Below, in pieces: positions 36,266-44,958 of a DNA stretch of 64,000 nucleotides. Each line of letters begins with the position of its first letter. The stretch's first letter is position 1. Location: the NCBI GenBank assembly GCA_018817425.1, contig JAHITX010000004.1, positions 1 to 64,000 on the forward strand, given 5' to 3'. The translations under genes were made by a program, and so were the position numbers. The stretch is from Pseudomonadota bacterium (GTDB taxonomy: Bacteria; Desulfobacterota; Desulfobacteria; Desulfobacterales; RPRI01). Under the pieces are notes generated by a model. That model worked only from the letters and a program-made list of their open reading frames with translations, was not told where the DNA came from and made no database searches.

Positions 36266-37126
36266 GTGATCATTGATTTTCATGCACATATTTTTCCGGA
36301 AAAAATTTCCGGAAACAGAGAAAAATATTTTCAATCAGAACCTGCCTTTAAACTTTTGTACGATTCCCCGAACTCTAAACTGGTAGGTGCGGAAACACTA
36401 ATTGAAGCAATGGATAAAAACGGTGTGGATATGACAGTTGTTTTTGGCTTTCCCTGGAAAAATGATGAAGTTTTTGTATTCAACAATGATTATATAATTG
36501 AATCTGTCAGTAAATATCCCGATCGTCTTATAGGGCTCTCCTGTTTTGATCCTTTCAATGTTAATGCGCAAAAAGAAGCTGAACGATGCTTAAAAGACGG
36601 TCTTGCCGGTATTGGCGAGCTTGCTTTTTACGAGTCAGGCATTGATGAAGAAACATTAAATCAATTAAGTCCTGTTATGGATATTTGTAAAGCTAAAGAT
36701 GTGCCTGTATTAATCCACACAAATGAGCCGGTAGGGCATATTTATCCAGGCAAAACCGCTAACACTCTTTTACAAATTTATAATCTGATTAAAAAATTTC
36801 AGGACAATAAAATTGTACTTGCTCACTGGGGCGGAGGAATATTTTTCTTTAATCTTTTAAAAAAAGAAGTAAAAGAGAATATGAAAAATATATATTTCGA
36901 CACAGCCGCATCGCCATTTCTTTATGACCCACAGATTTACCTTAAAGCAAAAGAGCTTGCCGGAATTGACAAGATTTTGTTTGGGAGTGATTTTCCTCTT
37001 TTAAACCCCTCAAGATATTTTTCAGAGCTTGAGAGATCAAATCTGGAAAAAGAAGATATTGAAAAAATTTGCGGATTAAACGCCAAAAAGCTTCTTTTAG
37101 ATCAATCTGATATATTGATGTACTAA
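36266..37126 (+). CDS. Amidohydrolase-family metal-dependent hydrolase (TIM barrel)
   Basis: This 286-residue protein starts MIIDFHAHIFPEKI with the HxH metal pair and continues with IGELAFYESGID, VLIHTNEPVGH, VLAHWGGG and FGSDFPLLNP, the metal-ligand pattern of amidohydrolase_2 (decarboxylase/hydrolase) proteins. It likely acts on a cytoplasmic carboxylic or cyclic substrate, which cannot be named from sequence. The start is GTG 36266 behind AGGAGT. It is divergent from the pyruvate kinase C-domain gene, with 129 bp between, and convergent with the LTA-synthase-like gene. Confidence 0.85.
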   Translation: MIIDFHAHIFPEKISGNREKYFQSEPAFKLLYDSPNSKLVGAETLIEAMDKNGVDMTVVFGFPWKNDEVFVFNNDYIIESVSKYPDRLIGLSCFDPFNVNAQKEAERCLKDGLAGIGELAFYESGIDEETLNQLSPVMDICKAKDVPVLIHTNEPVGHIYPGKTANTLLQIYNLIKKFQDNKIVLAHWGGGIFFFNLLKKEVKENMKNIYFDTAASPFLYDPQIYLKAKELAGIDKILFGSDFPLLNPSRYFSELERSNLEKEDIEKICGLNAKKLLLDQSDILMY

Positions 37127-37168
37127 ACTATACCTTTGTTAGATTGGCACCCGGAAAAAGAGTTATAT

Positions 37169-39214
37169 TTATTCCTGGTTTATTTCATCATTGTGTCCGA
37201 CACTATTATTCAACAATGCGCTTGTTGCTGTTTGCAGATAAGCATTCAAAGATTTTTGCATTTGCTTTAGCCTTTGGGGATCATCAAGCGGTTTGGCAGA
37301 CATTGAGGGATAAATATGATACCCGTATAATTTTGGTTCGGTATCTGGCGCCTGGATTAATATGGTTTCCCCTTTTATCAAGGCAACCATAGGATCATTT
37401 CCTGAAGGTTTAATTACTGCAAAACCATGATCATCCTCCGGCAGAGCCAATAAATCTCTTCCCCAGCAGTGGTGTACATAACTTCCGCCCAGCATGCCCA
37501 TAACAGTGGGTACTATATCTACCTGGGAGCCGGCTACCATAGAGGTTTTACCGAAGATAGACCGGATATCTTTTCCGATAAAAAGAAGGGGCACATGAAA
37601 ACGATATAAATCCATATCCGTAATCTGCACACTGCCTCCGAAACCATGATCGCCTGTTATTACAAAAAGAGTGTTGTCGAAACCACCGTGGTTTTTAATT
37701 TTTTCAAAAAACTGCCCCAGTGCATAATCCGAATAACGCATAGCAGTAAGATGCGCATCCTCTACTCCATTTACCATTACTTTTTTAACGGGTAAGGGCG
37801 AGGGAAGAAAATAAGGAACGTGGTTGGATACTGACTGTAATATGGCAAAATAAGGATTATTGTTCTTTTCCAGCTTCACAATTTCTTCAAAAGCGCGATC
37901 AAACATATCTTCATCGGTAACACCCCATACCGGATCTGTTAAACGAGGATTTATATAATCATCGTGCCCTATAAATTTATTAACACCCTGTTGGCGGAAA
38001 AAGCCGCCCTGGTTGTCCCAGTTGAAATCTCCATTATAAACAAAAACATTATCGTAATTACGTTCGGAAAGCACTTTAGCAAGCCCTGAAAATCTATATG
38101 CTCCTTCCGGTTGCTGCATCAGATATTCATAGTTAGGCAAATTTGGGAAACAACCCAGACTGGCGAACATACCCTGATGAGTGTGTGTTCCGTTTGAAAA
38201 AATATGGTCAAACAGTAAACCGTCTTGTGTCAGTTTATCAAAATAAGGGGTAACATTTAAACTGTTGCCAAACACCCCGGTTCTTTGTGCGCTAAAACTT
38301 TCCAGCAAAATAAAAACAACGTTTTTATATTGAGAAGGCGGTGAGGAAGATGAAGGATCAAAGCGGCGAAGCAGAGGAAATTGTTTCGGGTTTATCAGTG
38401 TTTCCTGAGGAAGTGTCCATTCCTTTTGTACAAGAGTCAGTGCCTCCTGCCTATCCATTTTGTTCAGCCATGGATTTTTTTTCCGGTGTTTCAGGGATTG
38501 TTCAACAGTTTTGGCCAGCATAAATGATCCGTTTAATGACAGGTGATTTGCAAAAATATGGGTACTGTGAAATGCATCACCCCAGCGAATTGGGGGGCCG
38601 TGACCAACGGTTCCACCGCGCATTGAAAATACTCCAATCAGTATTAGTACAATAGAAATCAAGAGTCGCAAAGGGTAGCGGTTGTGTTTGCCAGGGCGGC
38701 GGGTACGGCGATCAACCTGACGCAATGCAAGAAACGACAAACCGGCAAGCAAACCGCACAAAAGCAAGTAACGCACAACCGGAAATCCGTACCATAACAT
38801 GTTCATAACCGTTTTAGGATCTTCTTTGATATACTGAAATACCAAGCTGTTTAAACGGGTATGAAATTCATGATAAAAGTCCAATTCAAGGACAGCAAGA
38901 AAACTAAAAAGAATTATTGCAATACCAAGCCAGAAATTCCAAATTTTGCGGTGGTATAAACCTACAGGGATAAGCATGCCAAGTAAAAGTGGGATCATTG
39001 TGTAGCTGGTCATAATCAGATCGAAACGAAATCCGATTGCATAGGACATAAGCAGATCGGATATTGGAGTATTGCCGATCAGATTGCTATTTCTAAATAA
39101 CAGCAGCGTACGGCTGATAGCGAACAATAGCAGAAAGATTGCACTGCTTCCTAATATATAAGAGGCGTCGGCAAGTGCTGAATACCTTAAAGTCGGATCT
39201 GTAGTTTTAGGCAT
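37169..39214 (-). CDS. LTA-synthase-like membrane sulfatase (phosphoglycerol transferase family)
   Basis: This 681-residue inner-membrane protein has about five N-terminal helices (first near 18-38, last near 185-205) followed by a large periplasmic sulfatase-fold domain. The domain starts VVFILLESFSAQRTGVFG and has SNGTHTHQGMFAS, carrying the likely catalytic Thr, and VITGDHGFGGSV with metal ligands. Families with this layout transfer phosphoglycerol or phosphoethanolamine to envelope glycans. In a Gram-negative the acceptor may be a periplasmic glucan or polysaccharide, which is inference. It is transcribed away from the SGNH/carbamoyltransferase cluster and may serve the same envelope polymer. 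Confidence 0.9.
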   Translation of the reverse strand: MPKTTDPTLRYSALADASYILGSSAIFLLLFAISRTLLLFRNSNLIGNTPISDLLMSYAIGFRFDLIMTSYTMIPLLLGMLIPVGLYHRKIWNFWLGIAIILFSFLAVLELDFYHEFHTRLNSLVFQYIKEDPKTVMNMLWYGFPVVRYLLLCGLLAGLSFLALRQVDRRTRRPGKHNRYPLRLLISIVLILIGVFSMRGGTVGHGPPIRWGDAFHSTHIFANHLSLNGSFMLAKTVEQSLKHRKKNPWLNKMDRQEALTLVQKEWTLPQETLINPKQFPLLRRFDPSSSSPPSQYKNVVFILLESFSAQRTGVFGNSLNVTPYFDKLTQDGLLFDHIFSNGTHTHQGMFASLGCFPNLPNYEYLMQQPEGAYRFSGLAKVLSERNYDNVFVYNGDFNWDNQGGFFRQQGVNKFIGHDDYINPRLTDPVWGVTDEDMFDRAFEEIVKLEKNNNPYFAILQSVSNHVPYFLPSPLPVKKVMVNGVEDAHLTAMRYSDYALGQFFEKIKNHGGFDNTLFVITGDHGFGGSVQITDMDLYRFHVPLLFIGKDIRSIFGKTSMVAGSQVDIVPTVMGMLGGSYVHHCWGRDLLALPEDDHGFAVIKPSGNDPMVALIKGETILIQAPDTEPKLYGYHIYPSMSAKPLDDPQRLKQMQKSLNAYLQTATSALLNNSVGHNDEINQE

Positions 39215-39319
39215 AATATTTTCCTCAATAATTTTTGAATAGTTTTATACCAAAATAAATATGAAGAAATGATGAAGCGAGAGTGCAGGGGGAAAATTTT
39301 TTAAAATAGTCGGACTTTT

Positions 39320-39732
39320 TATGAATCTATCATATTTATCTGTTGCATTGATATCAGCCCCTTTACCAAAATGTATGTATGCATCGTAGATGAAAAGGGC
39401 AAATCACTCGTGCATCAGAATATTAAAACAGACCCGGAAATGCTTTTAGAACTGATCTCACCGTATCTGAAGCATATCATTATCGCTGTTGAATGTGTTT
39501 TTTGCTGGTACTGGATATCTGATTTCTGCAACAAATACAAAATCCCCTTTATTCTCGGACATGCATTATATATGAAAGCCATAGATAGTGGCAAAACAAA
39601 AAAACGATAGAGCCAATTTCTATGAAAAAAACTTTTCTTTTGGTTTTGTTGTTAGCTTCGTTGGTACTATTTTCAAATATAGTATATGTACAACCCTCCG
39701 AATGTTTTTGGAGTGTATCCATGCACTTATAA
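39320..39732 (+). pseudogene. Decayed IS110-family transposase N-terminal fragment
   Basis: The frame from 39371 encodes MYVCIVDEKGKSLVHQNIKT and then ECVFCWYWISDFCNKYKIPF and LGHALYMKAIDSGKTK, the start of the IS110 DEDD transposase. Upstream codons extend it with a recognisable first-Asp region (IDISPFTKMYV). A homopolymer A-run around 39596-39603 breaks the frame: removing one base restores GKTKNDR. A further piece, from ATG 39622 to 39732, contains NIVYVQPSE, matching the next conserved block in another frame. The rest of the element is absent. It is an inactive relic. Confidence 0.75.
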
Positions 39733-40000
39733 CAATCAAACGCCTATAGTTTCATTTTATATATTATTCAAATAGTTAGGGGATTTATAACTTCCCAACC
39801 CCTGAATTATCTTTACTTTTTCAAATTGATATGACTTTGATACATATCTTTCCCAATTGTTTTTGTTGCACCCGGGGCAGTTATCCATCTTGAAAAAGTC
39901 TTGCAAGTATGGCATAAAACTTTTTTGCTTTTTTCTCGCAAACGAAAACTATTGTCGGAATTAACTATTAATATTTATTTAAGGATGATAATTTTCTGAA
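39733..40000. other. Leader region of the SGNH-carbamoyltransferase cluster
   Basis: This region is AT-rich, with a small hairpin (GGGG at about 39779 pairing with CCCC near 39804) and no gene. A promoter for the cluster should lie here, but no good -35/-10 pair stands out. Confidence 0.4.
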
Positions 40001-41482
40001 ATGAAACAAAACAAAATCAAATGGGTCATCACGGCTATATTATGTTTGTTGCATCTTATCTGGTGGGTGATGCCCAGCAATGTTGCCTATCTGATTGCGC
40101 AGGATCGCGATATATTGCTGGGACGCTACTCGTTAGACCGCTTTACGGTCATGATATTCGGTTTGTTGCTTACCTGGCCGGTTCTGTATCTCCTGTGGGC
40201 CGATACAAGAAATCGCCGCGAGCGTATTTTTAGAACTACTGCCGTATTCATCGGCATCATATTTGGGGTGATGATGCTTGATTTCGGGTTGCGGGCAACA
40301 CGCAAAACAGCCCGCTATGTTTCCACAGAAAATATATATCACCGCCCGCCGAATACCCGCACAACAGGGATATTTCAGGATCTGCCAGATAGTCTGCACA
40401 TGCTGATTGAAAAGCCCCCCGGTCATCCGGATGTGCCGTTTACTTTGACGGTAGACAATCTCGGCTTTAGAAACAAGAGTGTTCCCGATAGCTCCGAAGT
40501 GGTAGCGCTAGGCGATTCTTTTACCGAGGGTTCGGGGGTTTCAGATGATCAGGCCTGGCCGGTGCTATATGCTGCCAAAAGCGGCCATACGCTTTATAAT
40601 CTTGGCATGTCGGGGGGTAGCCCGAGTAACTATGTTGAAATATGTCGAAAATGGGGAGTAGAAAAACATCCGCGGATTGTGGTATGCATGTTTTACGAGG
40701 GCAATGATTTCCGGGGTTCAGGGGAACTTGTCGACCGCGCTTACAAATATTCATCTTTCAGATATCGTTTCAAGACCTATGTTAAAACTTCGCCGGTGGT
40801 TATTGCAGTTAAACTTTTTTTTATGCAAAAATTTACCATCGGCAAAGGGCACATAGGTTCACAATTTGTAAAAGCCGCAGCGGACTTGCATACAGCCGAT
40901 CAGCAAGAACACACAAAGGCTCCGGCTAAATTCATTCAGCAGCAGTTTCATAGCTGGTTGCCGGTGGCAGTTCCTCCCGATCGGGATACTTATTATCATT
41001 TCAATGTCAAACGCTTGCTTTGCCATTATACCGATATGGACAACCTGGCAGCATCAGGCGGCTGGAAGACGATTCGCAAGGCAATTGATGCTCTTAACCA
41101 AATGTGTAAAGAGCATGGAATTCGGCTGGTGATCCTTTATGCGCCGGATAAACCCCATGTAATCATGCCGCTCTTGAAGGAACGCCTGACTGATGATGAA
41201 ATCTATAAATTCATATCGCTAAAAAAGAACACTTCTCTTTCCGCTGCTCAGGTTCGGCAAAAGCTGTATGCTAATCTGGATAATTGTGAAAACCTGGTTG
41301 CATCATATTGCAGTAAAAAAGGAATTGAATTTCTAAGCACTACGGCTACCTTGCGGGAGGCTCTTGATCAGGGTGTGCAAGTGTATTATACATATGATCA
41401 GCACTGGACTTCAGAAGGACACTCATTGGTGGCTGATCTGCTCTGGCATTATCTGGATACGCCACGAACGCAAGTTCAGTAG
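40001..41482 (+). CDS. Membrane-anchored SGNH/GDSL hydrolase
   Basis: This 493-residue protein has three N-terminal helices (about 9-28, 44-66 and 76-94) and then a periplasmic SGNH hydrolase domain. Block I is VALGDSFTEGSG, with Ser near 170. Block II is NLGMSGGSPSNY, block III is YEGNDF, and the C-terminal catalytic pair is YDQHWTSEGH, with the D-x-H-W arrangement seen in AlgX/AlgJ-type O-acetyl transferases and esterases. Removal or addition of acyl groups on a surface polymer is the likely chemistry, though the substrate is unknown. It is the first gene of a four-gene same-strand run, 79 bp before the carbamoyltransferase start. Confidence 0.88.
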   Translation: MKQNKIKWVITAILCLLHLIWWVMPSNVAYLIAQDRDILLGRYSLDRFTVMIFGLLLTWPVLYLLWADTRNRRERIFRTTAVFIGIIFGVMMLDFGLRATRKTARYVSTENIYHRPPNTRTTGIFQDLPDSLHMLIEKPPGHPDVPFTLTVDNLGFRNKSVPDSSEVVALGDSFTEGSGVSDDQAWPVLYAAKSGHTLYNLGMSGGSPSNYVEICRKWGVEKHPRIVVCMFYEGNDFRGSGELVDRAYKYSSFRYRFKTYVKTSPVVIAVKLFFMQKFTIGKGHIGSQFVKAAADLHTADQQEHTKAPAKFIQQQFHSWLPVAVPPDRDTYYHFNVKRLLCHYTDMDNLAASGGWKTIRKAIDALNQMCKEHGIRLVILYAPDKPHVIMPLLKERLTDDEIYKFISLKKNTSLSAAQVRQKLYANLDNCENLVASYCSKKGIEFLSTTATLREALDQGVQVYYTYDQHWTSEGHSLVADLLWHYLDTPRTQVQ

Positions 41483-41561
41483 CTTTTGACGTAAGCATCG
41501 TTTTTAGACAGTGTTGCTGATTGCAAATGCAGCCTTCAAAACAAAGGGTGATACATTTGGT

Positions 41562-43409
41562 ATGATAAACGAAAAACAAAAATCGACCTACATTTTGGGC
41601 ATCAGTTGTTTCTATCATGACAGTGCGGCCTGTCTCGTAAAAGATGGATTGATCTTAGCCGCTGCCCAGGAGGAAAGATTCACCAGAAAAAAACATGACC
41701 CTCGTTTTCCGGAAAATGCGATAGACTTTTGCCTGAAAACAGAGCAGATTTCAGTTTCTGACCTGTCCTATGTTGTATTTTACGATAAGCCTTTTCTTAC
41801 TTTCGAGCGTTTGCTGATGAGCTACTTAACCGTAGCACCGCAAGGTTTGCGCTCCTGGATGCAAGCCATGCCCTTGTGGCTTGGACAAAAGCTGCACATT
41901 CCCAAAATTATCCGGGAAAAGATCGGCTATGAAGGCGATGTTCTTTTTACCGAACATCACGAGGCACATGCAGCATCAGCATTTTTCCCTTCTCCTTTCG
42001 AGGAGGCTGCCATCCTGACCATAGATGGTGTCGGCGAATGGGCTACGGCCAGTTATGGCTACGGGAAGGGAAACGAAATAACACTGCTCAAGGAGCTTCA
42101 TTTTCCCGATTCATTGGGTTTGCTTTATTCGGCGTTTACCTATTTCACGGGTTTTCGTGTCAATTCCGGTGAATATAAGCTGATGGGACTTGCACCATAC
42201 GGTGAGCCGATATACAAGAATATTATCCTTGACAAGCTGGTGGATGTCAAAGCCGACGGATCGATTCGATTGAATTTGACATATTTTGATTTCCTTGGCG
42301 GCCTGCGCATGACTAACCGCCGCTTTGCCAAACTATTCGGCGGCCCGGCAAGAAAGCCTGAAAGCCGGATCACCAAAAGAGAGATGGACATTGCTGCCAG
42401 CATTCAAGCCGTTACCGAAGATATCGTCATGAAGATGGCTCGTCATGTGCATAAAGAAACAGGACTGAAAAACGTTTGTATGGCCGGTGGTGTGGCACTG
42501 AACTGCGTGGCAAACGGCAAACTGATTGCTGAAGGGCCTTTCAAGGATGTCTGGATTCAACCGGCTGCCGGTGATGCGGGCTGCGCCGTCGGTGCTGCGC
42601 TTTCTGTCTGGCACCGTTTTCTGGGCAATCCCCGCAAAAATGTGCATTCATATACCCATGGCATGCAGACCTATCTGGGACCTGATTTTCATATGCAGGG
42701 TATTCGCCGTTTTCTTGAGGAAAACAAGTACCCATACCATGAAATGACCGAAGATAAGCGCGCACAGCAGATAGCCGGTCAGATTGCAAATGGCAAGATC
42801 GTCGGTTATATGGCAGGCCGTATGGAATTCGGTCCGCGGGCATTGGGAGCACGCAGTATTCTCGGAGATGCCAGGCGCGAGGATACCCAAACAACCATGA
42901 ATTTAAAAATCAAGTATCGCGAGTCATTCAGGCCTTTTGCACCATCAGTTTTGGAAGAAAAGGCGGGCGAATATTTCGATATCGACAGGCCAAGTCCTTT
43001 TATGCTTCTGGTATCCAAGGTCTGCCAGAAAAGGTGCCTGTCGCAACCCCCGGTTCCGCCTTCCGATGGGAAAAATATGATGGAGCGTCTCAAAATCAAG
43101 CGTAGCGACATACCGGCTGTTACGCACCTGGATTATTCAGCACGGCTGCAAACAGTTAATCAGGCCGATAAGCCGGATTACCACGGTGTTATCAAAGCAT
43201 TTGAGGACTTGACCGGATGCGCTGTAATAGTCAATACAAGCTTTAATGTGCGAGGGGAGCCGATTGTCTGTTCTCCGTTGGATGCATACCGCTGTTTTAT
43301 GAGAACTGAAATAGATGTTCTGGTGATCGAAAACTGCATGCTTTTCAAGGAAGAACAGCCGGTCTGGCAAGAAAAGGATAATTGGCGTGATAAACTCGAA
43401 CTTGACTGA
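41562..43409 (+). CDS. Carbamoyltransferase, NodU/CmcH/TobZ type
   Basis: About 615 residues. The N-terminal kinase-like domain starts YILGISCFYHDSAACLVKDG and includes EHHEAHAASAFFPS, TIDGVGEWATAS and MAGGVALNCVANGK. The C-terminal YrdC-like domain has GRMEFGPRALGARSIL, YRESFRPFAPSVL and IVNTSFNVRGEPIV. The family uses carbamoyl phosphate and ATP to make carbamoyl-adenylate, then carbamoylates a hydroxyl of a sugar or secondary metabolite. ATG 41562 is preferred over TTG 41511. It overlaps the SxtJ-like gene by 23 bp. Confidence 0.93.
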   Translation: MINEKQKSTYILGISCFYHDSAACLVKDGLILAAAQEERFTRKKHDPRFPENAIDFCLKTEQISVSDLSYVVFYDKPFLTFERLLMSYLTVAPQGLRSWMQAMPLWLGQKLHIPKIIREKIGYEGDVLFTEHHEAHAASAFFPSPFEEAAILTIDGVGEWATASYGYGKGNEITLLKELHFPDSLGLLYSAFTYFTGFRVNSGEYKLMGLAPYGEPIYKNIILDKLVDVKADGSIRLNLTYFDFLGGLRMTNRRFAKLFGGPARKPESRITKREMDIAASIQAVTEDIVMKMARHVHKETGLKNVCMAGGVALNCVANGKLIAEGPFKDVWIQPAAGDAGCAVGAALSVWHRFLGNPRKNVHSYTHGMQTYLGPDFHMQGIRRFLEENKYPYHEMTEDKRAQQIAGQIANGKIVGYMAGRMEFGPRALGARSILGDARREDTQTTMNLKIKYRESFRPFAPSVLEEKAGEYFDIDRPSPFMLLVSKVCQKRCLSQPPVPPSDGKNMMERLKIKRSDIPAVTHLDYSARLQTVNQADKPDYHGVIKAFEDLTGCAVIVNTSFNVRGEPIVCSPLDAYRCFMRTEIDVLVIENCMLFKEEQPVWQEKDNWRDKLELD

Positions 43410-43791
43410 TAAACGCGAAATTCGAAAATTCGGTATCATTGCATTTCTTTTTTTCGGAACCCTGTGTGGTGTAGGAATATGGACGCAAAAGACTACGCCT
43501 ACTTATTTCTTTGGAACATTGAGTATCTTGGGCATTGGTTTTATCCTGCTGCCCGGTCCAATGGCTCCTATACATCAGGGGTGGATGAAAATAGCCCATT
43601 TTATAGGTACCGTAGTAACCGGCTTGATTCTGGCGCTTGCTTATTACCTGGTGATTACCCCGGCTGGATTTATCAAACGAATTTTTGGTGGCGTACCACT
43701 GCCGACCAGGCCGGATAAGGAGGCTGCATCCTACTGGGTCGAAAGAGCCGAACCTGCCCAGCCAAAAGAACGATTTACAAAAAGATTTTAA
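43387..43791 (+). CDS. SxtJ-family small membrane protein
   Basis: This 134-residue protein has three or four hydrophobic helices (about 15-31, 40-56, 68-92) and a basic C-terminal tail (RIFGGVPLPTRPDKEAASYWV). These are the features of the SxtJ-like family, which typically lies next to NodU/CmcH carbamoyltransferases. Its function is unknown. The start is GTG 43387, which lies inside the carbamoyltransferase gene, so translation is probably coupled. The tail sequence containing PxRPDKxAASYW is characteristic. Confidence 0.8.
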   Translation: MINSNLTDKREIRKFGIIAFLFFGTLCGVGIWTQKTTPTYFFGTLSILGIGFILLPGPMAPIHQGWMKIAHFIGTVVTGLILALAYYLVITPAGFIKRIFGGVPLPTRPDKEAASYWVERAEPAQPKERFTKRF

Positions 43792-43800
43792 GGAGAAACC

Positions 43801-43959
43801 ATGGCCAATCAGTCGATTGTCAGCGAATTCTGGGAATTTATAAAGGCCCGTAAAAAATACTGGCTGTTACCGATTATAATTGTTTTAGGACTTTTCGGTA
43901 TTATTATCGTGTTTACGGAAAGCAGTGTGGTAGCACCGTTCATCTATGCCCTTTTCTAA
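43801..43959 (+). CDS. DUF5989-like single-helix membrane peptide (52 aa)
   Basis: ATG 43801 follows AAGGAG with ideal spacing, 9 bp after the SxtJ-like stop. The 52-residue product begins MANQSIVSEFWEFIKARKKY and continues with one membrane helix (WLLPIIIVLGLFGIIIVFTE) and a short tail SSVVAPFIYALF. This layout, an amphipathic or basic N-terminus followed by a single helix, matches the DUF5989 family, which accompanies carbamoyltransferase and SxtJ genes. Function unknown. It is easily missed because of its length. Confidence 0.8.
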   Translation: MANQSIVSEFWEFIKARKKYWLLPIIIVLGLFGIIIVFTESSVVAPFIYALF

Positions 43960-44005
43960 ATCAACGGATGACAGATTATTATATAATGTCGTGACTGGTA
44001 TATAT

Positions 44006-44090
44006 CATAGATATTAGATAGATGCTGCGCTTTTTCATAACCTTACACCTTGTCAGTGGGTGCTATTTTTTTTTGATATATCTTGGCAGT
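44006..44090 (+). repeat. Dispersed repeat, copy A
   Basis: About 85 bp, sharing the blocks ATATTAGATA, TGCTGC, ACACCTTGTCA and a T-run followed by GAtATAtCTTGG with 58266-58346. It lies between the DUF5989-like and CooC-like genes. The left half of the second copy is not present here. Confidence 0.6.
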
Positions 44091-44122
44091 ATTATTCCCT
44101 TGCCCGCATAACATCCCGGTGG

Positions 44123-44143
44123 TATACCTTAAAATAAGGTATA
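44123..44143. promoter_or_regulatory. Perfect 9-bp hairpin before cooC-like gene
   Basis: TATACCTTA (44123-44131), AAA loop and TAAGGTATA (44135-44143) form a perfect stem 51 bp upstream of the ATPase start. It could be an operator for a dimeric regulator or a weak terminator. No T-run follows. Confidence 0.35.
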
Positions 44144-44193
44144 TAACTGATTAACATTTATAATGTTCTATATATAATGGAAAGGATTCCAAG

Positions 44194-44958
44194 ATGAAAA
44201 TAGCAGTAAGCGGCAAAGGTGGGGTTGGCAAAACTACTTTTTCGGCTCTTTTGATACGGGCTTTAAACAAAAAAGGCAAACATGTGCTCGCAATAGACGC
44301 TGATCCTGATGCCAATCTTGCAGCAGCAGTTGGGATTAAGGGAGCGGACAAAATAGTACCTATAGCAGAAATGAAAGATCTTATTTTTGAAAGAACTGAA
44401 GCACAACCCGGAACCATAGGCGGTTTTTTCAAACTGAATCCGAAAGTGGATGATCTGCCGGAATCTTTGTCCGCGAAATTTGAAAACATCAAGCTTATGA
44501 GGCTTGGCGGAGTAAAAAAAGGCGGGTCAGGCTGCATATGCCCCGAAAGCACCCTTTTAAAAGCGCTTGTAACGCATGTAGTACTTTCAAGAGATGAAGT
44601 TGTGGTTATGGATATGGAAGCAGGCATCGAGCATCTTGGCAGGGCTACCGCACAGGCTGTTGACAAGCTTTTTATAGTAGTTGAGCCGGGACGCCGCAGC
44701 ATAGAAACCGCCGGACATATCAAAAAACTGGCTTCCGAAATAGGTCTTAAGAATCTATCACTTGTTGGAAACAAGATAAGAAGTGATAAAGACATCACAT
44801 TTTTAAAAGAGAACCTTCCGGGTTTTGAATTTGCCTGTTTTATTCCATACGATGATGCCCTTATTGAAGCCGATCTTAATGGGATAGCTCCTTTTGACTA
44901 TGAAACCAGTGCTATAATAGAAATTGAAAAGGTAATTGCCGGACTGACTGAAAAATGA
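44194..44958 (+). CDS. CooC-type nickel-insertion ATPase
   Basis: This 254-residue P-loop ATPase has a deviant Walker A (SGKGGVGKTTFSALL), the IDADPDANLAAAVG loop, and the CooC signature CxC in GCICPESTLL (Cys residues near 112-114), known in CooC to bind nickel at the dimer interface. The family matures the nickel-iron-sulfur cluster of carbon monoxide dehydrogenase or acetyl-CoA synthase. No such enzyme is in this window, so its partner must lie elsewhere. Its stop overlaps the helicase start (ATGA), so the two are translationally coupled, an unexpected neighbour pair. Confidence 0.9.
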   Translation: MKIAVSGKGGVGKTTFSALLIRALNKKGKHVLAIDADPDANLAAAVGIKGADKIVPIAEMKDLIFERTEAQPGTIGGFFKLNPKVDDLPESLSAKFENIKLMRLGGVKKGGSGCICPESTLLKALVTHVVLSRDEVVVMDMEAGIEHLGRATAQAVDKLFIVVEPGRRSIETAGHIKKLASEIGLKNLSLVGNKIRSDKDITFLKENLPGFEFACFIPYDDALIEADLNGIAPFDYETSAIIEIEKVIAGLTEK

